NCBI GenBank assembly: GCA_003153655.1
Contig: PMAK01000294.1
Coordinates: 1-16,554, forward strand
Source of the DNA: Phycisphaerales bacterium
GTDB lineage: Bacteria > Planctomycetota > Phycisphaerae > Tepidisphaerales > Tepidisphaeraceae
Reading direction: 5' to 3'
DNA length: 16,554 bases
The notes beneath the pieces were generated by a model. That model did not search any database. It worked only from the letters and a program-made list of their open reading frames with translations, and was not told the origin of the DNA. Numbering within the stretch: the first letter of the stretch is position 1; every line of letters begins with the position of its first letter. Shown piece by piece: positions 13,880 through 16,554 of this stretch. Made by a program: the position numbers and the translations under genes.

Positions 13880-14342
13880 GGCCCCCCGCTTCAATCAGAG
13901 ATAGTTCCAGATCCCGCTCCTCGTCGAGGGATAAAAAGCGATCCAGATCGTGAATGAGGAGCAGATCGTCGTTAAGCCGGACGAGACCTTCGACCTGCTT
14001 CAGTTGCCGAAGAAGATCGCGGGCGGAGACAATATCCTCCGCGTCATGTTCAATCACTCCGATGGCTGAGTCCACGACGAGTGCAACACTCTGACGCGAT
14101 GTGCGAGCGATGACGAAATGATCGTCCGGCGTGATTTGGCGATCGACAAATCCAAGCCTTTTGCGCATGCTCAGGACAGGCACAATATTTCCGTGAAGAT
14201 CGATCGCGCCACACACAATTGCCGGGGCGTGAGGAAGAGGTGTCGTATCCACGGCGCGAACGACACGCTCCACCTGGGCAAGATGCAAAGCGTATCGCCG
14301 ATCATTCAGTCCGAATACAAGAAGTTGCACGCTACTGTTCAT
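13869..14342 (-). CDS. cheW: CheW coupling protein (WspB-like, first gene of operon)
   Basis: The protein is 157 residues from the ATG at 14342, placed just before the first CheW strand (QLLVFGLNDRRYALHL). A GTG at 14369 would add nine residues, but neither start has a clear Shine-Dalgarno. Conserved CheW features are VERVVRAVDTTPLPHAP, CGAIDLHGNIVPVLSM and VEGLVRLNDDLLLIHDLDRFLS near the end. It has a single domain with no extension, unlike the second CheW. It is the first gene of the operon and overlaps cheR by 11 nt. It links receptors and CheA in the signalling array. Because it differs clearly from the other CheW, the two are probably not interchangeable. Confidence 0.92.
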   Translation of the reverse strand: MNSSVQLLVFGLNDRRYALHLAQVERVVRAVDTTPLPHAPAIVCGAIDLHGNIVPVLSMRKRLGFVDRQITPDDHFVIARTSRQSVALVVDSAIGVIEHDAEDIVSARDLLRQLKQVEGLVRLNDDLLLIHDLDRFLSLDEERDLELSLIEAGGHGN

Positions 14343-14575
14343 CAGACGCTGCCGTTCAATCAAACCCACCGATTCGATCTAGTGATACGCGAATTGATCT
14401 CATCGTTCCGCGTGAATTTCGGAAGGCCTTTATGCCTTTCACGCCGAGGACGAAGAATCAATTCAGTCCATCTATCGGGTTGGATTTTCCGGGTCTTTAT
14501 AGACAGTCATGGCATTTCTTTGGCGCCAGAAAAGATAGAAAGATAGAGTGAGATGCCTCACACCAGTAATCATTT
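14343..14575 (-). promoter_or_regulatory. leader and presumed promoter region of the chemosensory operon
   Basis: These 233 bp lie between the first cheW and the IS target duplication. No gene is seen. A TATAAA (minus strand, 14496-14501) could be a -10 box, but no good -35 lies 16-18 bp upstream, so the promoter is not located with confidence. Two symmetric motifs that could bind a regulator are GTGAG-ATGC-CTCAC (14548-14561) and the 8-bp palindrome TGGCGCCA (14521-14528). Confidence 0.3.
14421..14440 (-). repeat. stem-loop in the operon leader
   Basis: On the plus strand GGAAGGC and GCCTTTC flank a 6-nt loop, giving a 7-bp stem with one G-T pair. It lies about 80 nt before the cheW ATG. 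It could be a 5'-leader structure or an old terminator. There is no T-run on either side. Confidence 0.35.
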
Positions 14576-14579
14576 CTAT
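14576..14579. repeat. left target-site duplication CTAT
   Basis: The four bases immediately outside the left inverted repeat equal those outside the right end (15799-15802), as expected for a transposition scar. Confidence 0.75.
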
Positions 14580-14599
14580 GGGACCTTTGAACGAACCCC
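14580..14599 (+). repeat. left terminal inverted repeat of the IS
   Basis: GGGACCTTTGAACGAACCCC; it pairs with 15779-15798 at 15 of 20 positions, including the outermost five. Confidence 0.85.
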
Positions 14600-14647
14600 C
14601 TGGACATCGCAAATAATAAAATACCCTTACCAAGACACGGAGGTCGC

Positions 14648-15661
14648 ATGCAACAGCGTTCCCACGGACAACAAACCTTCACCGATTTGGCTGTCGTAAA
14701 ACTCGGCGGCCCGCGCACGGCGGCGACGCTGGGCAAGATCGACGCCTTCGTGCCGTGGACGGCGCTGGTCGCGCCGATCCGCAAGCTGCCGGAGTATGCA
14801 AAGTTCATCGACGATCCGTCCCGGCCGGGCCAGCGGCCGATCGATCCGGTGGTCATGATCAAGGCCCTGTTCCTGCAAAAACTCTACGGCCTGTCCGATC
14901 CGCAGATCGAAGAACAATTGCTCGACCGCGTCAGCTTTCGCCGGTTCGTCGGGCTGGCGCAGGCGGACAAAACGCCGGATGAAACGACCTTCGTGAAGTT
15001 CCGCGTCCGGCTGCGGGAAGCGAATCTCGACACGGTGATCTTCGATACGATCCTCAAGGCCATCGATAAGCAGGGCCTGTTGCTCAAGGAAGGCACGATC
15101 GTCGACGCGACCCTCCTCCCGCAGGCGCGGGTCCCGCAGGCGCGGGGCCGCAAGACGTGCCAGAAGGATGATGACGGCAACCCGGTCACGACGCGGGATC
15201 CGCAGGCCAGCTTCACGAAGAAACAGGGCAAGACGTACCCCGGCTACAAGCTGCACGCGGCCACCGATTGCAGCGGGATCATCACCGACGTGATCACGTC
15301 CACCGCCAAAGACCACGACAGCCAGTACATCGACGCGTTGGTCGAGGAGGAAACGCGTGCGGTGCTGGCCGACAACGCCTACAGCGACCGGGATCGGCGT
15401 GAGCGGGTGGAATCGCGTGGGGTGGCGACGGGCATCATCTACAGGCGAGCGCGCGGCGAGAAGGAACTGTCGGGGTGGAAGAAGAAGTTCAACCGAGTCG
15501 TCTCGCGGATTCGCGCGGTGGGCGAGCATCCGTTCGCGTGGATGAAAAAGCTGATGCACTTTCGGAGTTGTCGGTATCGCGGGATGCGGCGGAACGATTT
15601 TGATTTTGTGATGACCACGGCGGTGTACAACGTGAAGAAGGCCGTGAGCTTGTTGGGATGA
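14648..15661 (+). CDS. IS5-family DDE transposase
   Basis: The protein is 337 residues with GGAGG 4 nt before the ATG. The N-terminal DUF772-like part (about 45-130) includes PIDPVVMIKALFLQKLYGLSD and RRFVGLAQADKTPDETTFVKFR. The catalytic DDE domain follows: D153 in GTIVDATLL, D242 in VLADNAYSD, and E293 in the R-(3)-E-(6)-K signature (R289, E293, K300) of RIRAVGEHPFAWMKK. It cuts and joins the element's own ends. No frameshift is needed, unlike the two-frame IS427 subgroup, and the length fits the IS5 subgroup. A short tandem PQAR repeat lies right after the first aspartate. All three catalytic residues are present, so it may be active. Confidence 0.95.
   Translation: MQQRSHGQQTFTDLAVVKLGGPRTAATLGKIDAFVPWTALVAPIRKLPEYAKFIDDPSRPGQRPIDPVVMIKALFLQKLYGLSDPQIEEQLLDRVSFRRFVGLAQADKTPDETTFVKFRVRLREANLDTVIFDTILKAIDKQGLLLKEGTIVDATLLPQARVPQARGRKTCQKDDDGNPVTTRDPQASFTKKQGKTYPGYKLHAATDCSGIITDVITSTAKDHDSQYIDALVEEETRAVLADNAYSDRDRRERVESRGVATGIIYRRARGEKELSGWKKKFNRVVSRIRAVGEHPFAWMKKLMHFRSCRYRGMRRNDFDFVMTTAVYNVKKAVSLLG
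15117..15146 (+). repeat. 15-bp perfect tandem duplication inside the transposase gene
   Basis: TCCCGCAGGCGCGGG occurs twice back to back and in frame, encoding PQAR-V-PQAR shortly after catalytic D153. It probably arose by slippage and adds five residues. Confidence 0.8.
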
Positions 15662-15778
15662 GCGGGGGGAAGGGGCATGCCGATCTGGCCGAAAACGGCT
15701 AGGACGACGATGATCGGACGACAATATCCGCAAAAACAGCCTGTTTTCAGCGATAATTATGCAGGCCGAAGACGTGAG

Positions 15779-15798
15779 GTGATTCGGTCAGACGTCCC
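15779..15798 (-). repeat. right terminal inverted repeat of the IS
   Basis: Read inward it is GGGACGTCTGACCGAATCAC, matching the left end at 15 of 20 positions. Confidence 0.85.
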
Positions 15799-15802
15799 CT
15801 AT
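15799..15802. repeat. right target-site duplication CTAT
   Basis: It repeats the four bases at 14576-14579. Removing the element and one copy restores a continuous intergenic region of about 300 bp between the glycosyltransferase-like gene and cheW. Confidence 0.75.
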
Positions 15803-15862
15803 TCTTCAAAAGCAGGCGAGTGCAATCACGATCGATCCGGATGTGAACCAAGGATTTTTTCT

Positions 15863-16554
15863 CTACTTATTTTGGAACGCAAGATATGCGAGGCGTTCCC
15901 GATCGGATGGGTTCATAACACAGTCGAATCCCGCCATCGCGTCGGCCGCGATCAGAGGCGAATAGCCGACCCGATGTCCCTGGCGATGAGCCAACATCGC
16001 CAACCACGGCCCGATGAATTCGAGGGTCGCTTCGCGTGGGAATTTCGAAAGCGCGGTCCGCAAAAACTCCGTGCGAGCAATGAAGAATGCGGAGTTCGGA
16101 GAGTTCACTGTATGCGGCTTGAGCGCAAAAGCCATTTCTCCCGGAGTTTGCCAAGCTATTCCGCGATAAGGACAGGAAGATTTTCCCTCAGCATCAATTT
16201 GCTCCGGCCCTCCCAGCACGTTCCCGCTGGGATCAAGGATTCGACCTGCCAGCAGACTCATGTCCGGATGCAGGGCGAAGAGCCCTTGCGCTTCCCACGG
16301 CCATTCCTCGTCAATAGCGGTCAAATCCCCACGAATGACGGCGATGAGTGATGAAGTTGAATTCGCGACGATGGCAGCGAGCGATTCAACGCTGCTGGCT
16401 TCAGCGCAACTTTTGAATGGATAACTCTCGCCGTCATGCGCTGGGAGGCGTGCCGGGACTTGGTTTGCCGTCACCGCCAGATCGAAAGATACGGGTTCGA
16501 TATGCCTGCGGGCGAGCCACCATTCCTGAGCGCCTCGAAAGATTGGAAATGGCT
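15863..16554 (-). CDS. glycosyltransferase-like protein, GT2 clan (5' truncated by window edge)
   Basis: The frame is open to the window end, so the N-terminus is missing; about 229 residues are visible, and the GTG at 16474 is only internal. The pattern resembles the second half of family 2 glycosyltransferases: a strand and acidic stretch IAVIRGDLTAIDEEW, then MSLLAGRILDPSGNVLGGPE, an acceptor part NSAFFIARTEFL, then FIGPWLAMLAHRQGHRVGYSPLIAADA, similar to the late GT2 segment in which a basic helix is followed by a strand ending in YSP. A clear DXD and the usual ED-type catalytic pair are not evident in what is visible, so it could be a divergent or inactive member. It is transcribed towards the chemosensory operon, from which the IS now separates it. 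A role in cell-surface glycan is inferred from neighbours only. Confidence 0.6.
   Translation of the reverse strand, partial: PFPIFRGAQEWWLARRHIEPVSFDLAVTANQVPARLPAHDGESYPFKSCAEASSVESLAAIVANSTSSLIAVIRGDLTAIDEEWPWEAQGLFALHPDMSLLAGRILDPSGNVLGGPEQIDAEGKSSCPYRGIAWQTPGEMAFALKPHTVNSPNSAFFIARTEFLRTALSKFPREATLEFIGPWLAMLAHRQGHRVGYSPLIAADAMAGFDCVMNPSDRERLAYLAFQNK

Larger units (their letters stand above)
2952..14342 (-). other. eight-gene Wsp-like chemosensory operon
   Basis: Order of transcription is cheW, cheR-TPR, cheW, receptor (double HAMP), receptor (single HAMP), cheA-REC, cheB, hybrid kinase. Junctions are -11, -4, +38, +17, +32, +14 and +1 nt, with no room for internal terminators. In Pseudomonas wsp the order is MCP, CheW, CheR, CheW, CheA-REC, CheB, WspR. 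Here the receptor has moved between the second CheW and CheA, is duplicated, and the diguanylate cyclase is replaced by a hybrid kinase. No cheY, cheD, cheC, cheZ or flagellar gene is present, which argues against swimming control. Confidence 0.85.
14580..15798 (+). mobile_element. complete IS5-family insertion sequence, 1219 bp
   Basis: The ends are GGGAC...GTCCC; the 20-bp terminal inverted repeats match at 15 of 20 positions (left GGGACCTTTGAACGAACCCC, right end read inward GGGACGTCTGACCGAATCAC). A 4-bp direct repeat CTAT flanks both ends, in line with the 4-bp TA-centred duplications of the IS5 group. It holds one intact transposase gene and is richer in GC than its surroundings. It sits between genes, upstream of the chemosensory operon and transcribed away from it. 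Downstream of the transposase are the inverted repeats TGGCCG-AAAA-CGGCTA (6-bp stem with one G-T pair) and AAAACAG-C-CTGTTTT (15733-15747), probably subterminal structure or a terminator. No passenger gene is seen. Confidence 0.9.

Noticed and set aside
14587..14617. Possible transposase promoter TTGAAC ... AATAAT
   Set aside because: The hexamers are 4/6 and 5/6 matches but the spacer is 19 bp and the -35 overlaps the inverted repeat; not strong enough to list.
14627..15733. Long open frame of 368 codons on the minus strand
   Set aside because: It is the antisense shadow of the transposase gene. The GC-rich codons suppress stops in the opposite strand, and the product is arginine-rich with no domain, while the plus frame has full DDE motifs and a ribosome binding site.
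1..16554. CRISPR arrays, tRNA or rRNA genes, riboswitches, prophage or toxin-antitoxin genes
   Set aside because: I looked for regularly spaced repeats, cloverleaf-like segments and matching protein families in the gaps and found none. The gaps are short apart from the IS and its flanks.

Overview
The window reads as chromosomal DNA of a moderately GC-rich, environmental Gram-negative-type bacterium. The lineage cannot be fixed from sequence alone. The mix of a Wsp-like chemosensory operon, CHASE3 receptors, FkbM and glycosyltransferase genes would suit Verrucomicrobiota or another PVC group, or a proteobacterium; I lean to the former only weakly.

Layout. Positions 1-2944 (+ strand) carry the 3' end of an ABC-2 type export permease (NatB-like), an FkbM-family methyltransferase and a small GT2-like glycosyltransferase. 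Positions 2952-14342 (- strand) form one tightly packed eight-gene chemosensory operon, read from right to left: CheW, CheR with a TPR tail, CheW, CHASE3 receptor with a double HAMP, CHASE3 receptor with a single HAMP, CheA with a C-terminal receiver, CheB, and a REC-HisKA-HATPase-REC-HPt hybrid kinase. Spacings run from an 11-nt overlap to a 38-nt gap. Positions 14343-14575 are the leader/promoter region. A complete IS5-family element occupies 14580-15798, with 15/20 terminal inverted repeats and a CTAT target duplication. Positions 15863-16554 (- strand) hold the 3' part of another glycosyltransferase-like gene that runs off the window.

How the operon should work. Two membrane receptors sense through periplasmic CHASE3 domains and couple through two CheW proteins to CheA. 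CheR and CheB set receptor methylation. The gene content (TPR-CheR, CheA-REC, two CheWs, no CheY, CheZ, CheC, CheD or flagellar gene) is that of the Pseudomonas Wsp system, of the alternative-cellular-function class. The usual last gene, the diguanylate cyclase WspR, is replaced by a soluble hybrid kinase with an N-terminal receiver, as in the WspHRR arrangement of Burkholderia and loosely like CheS3 of Rhodospirillum centenum. The inferred output is therefore a kinase-to-kinase phosphorelay ending on an HPt, with the final response regulator outside the window. The flanking glycan genes make surface polysaccharide or biofilm a plausible but unproven target.

The most interesting points are this replaced output module, the receptor pair that differs by exactly one 39-residue HAMP segment while its signalling halves are about 96% identical, the degenerate acidic pocket in the CheB receiver, and the exactly delimited IS element upstream of the operon.
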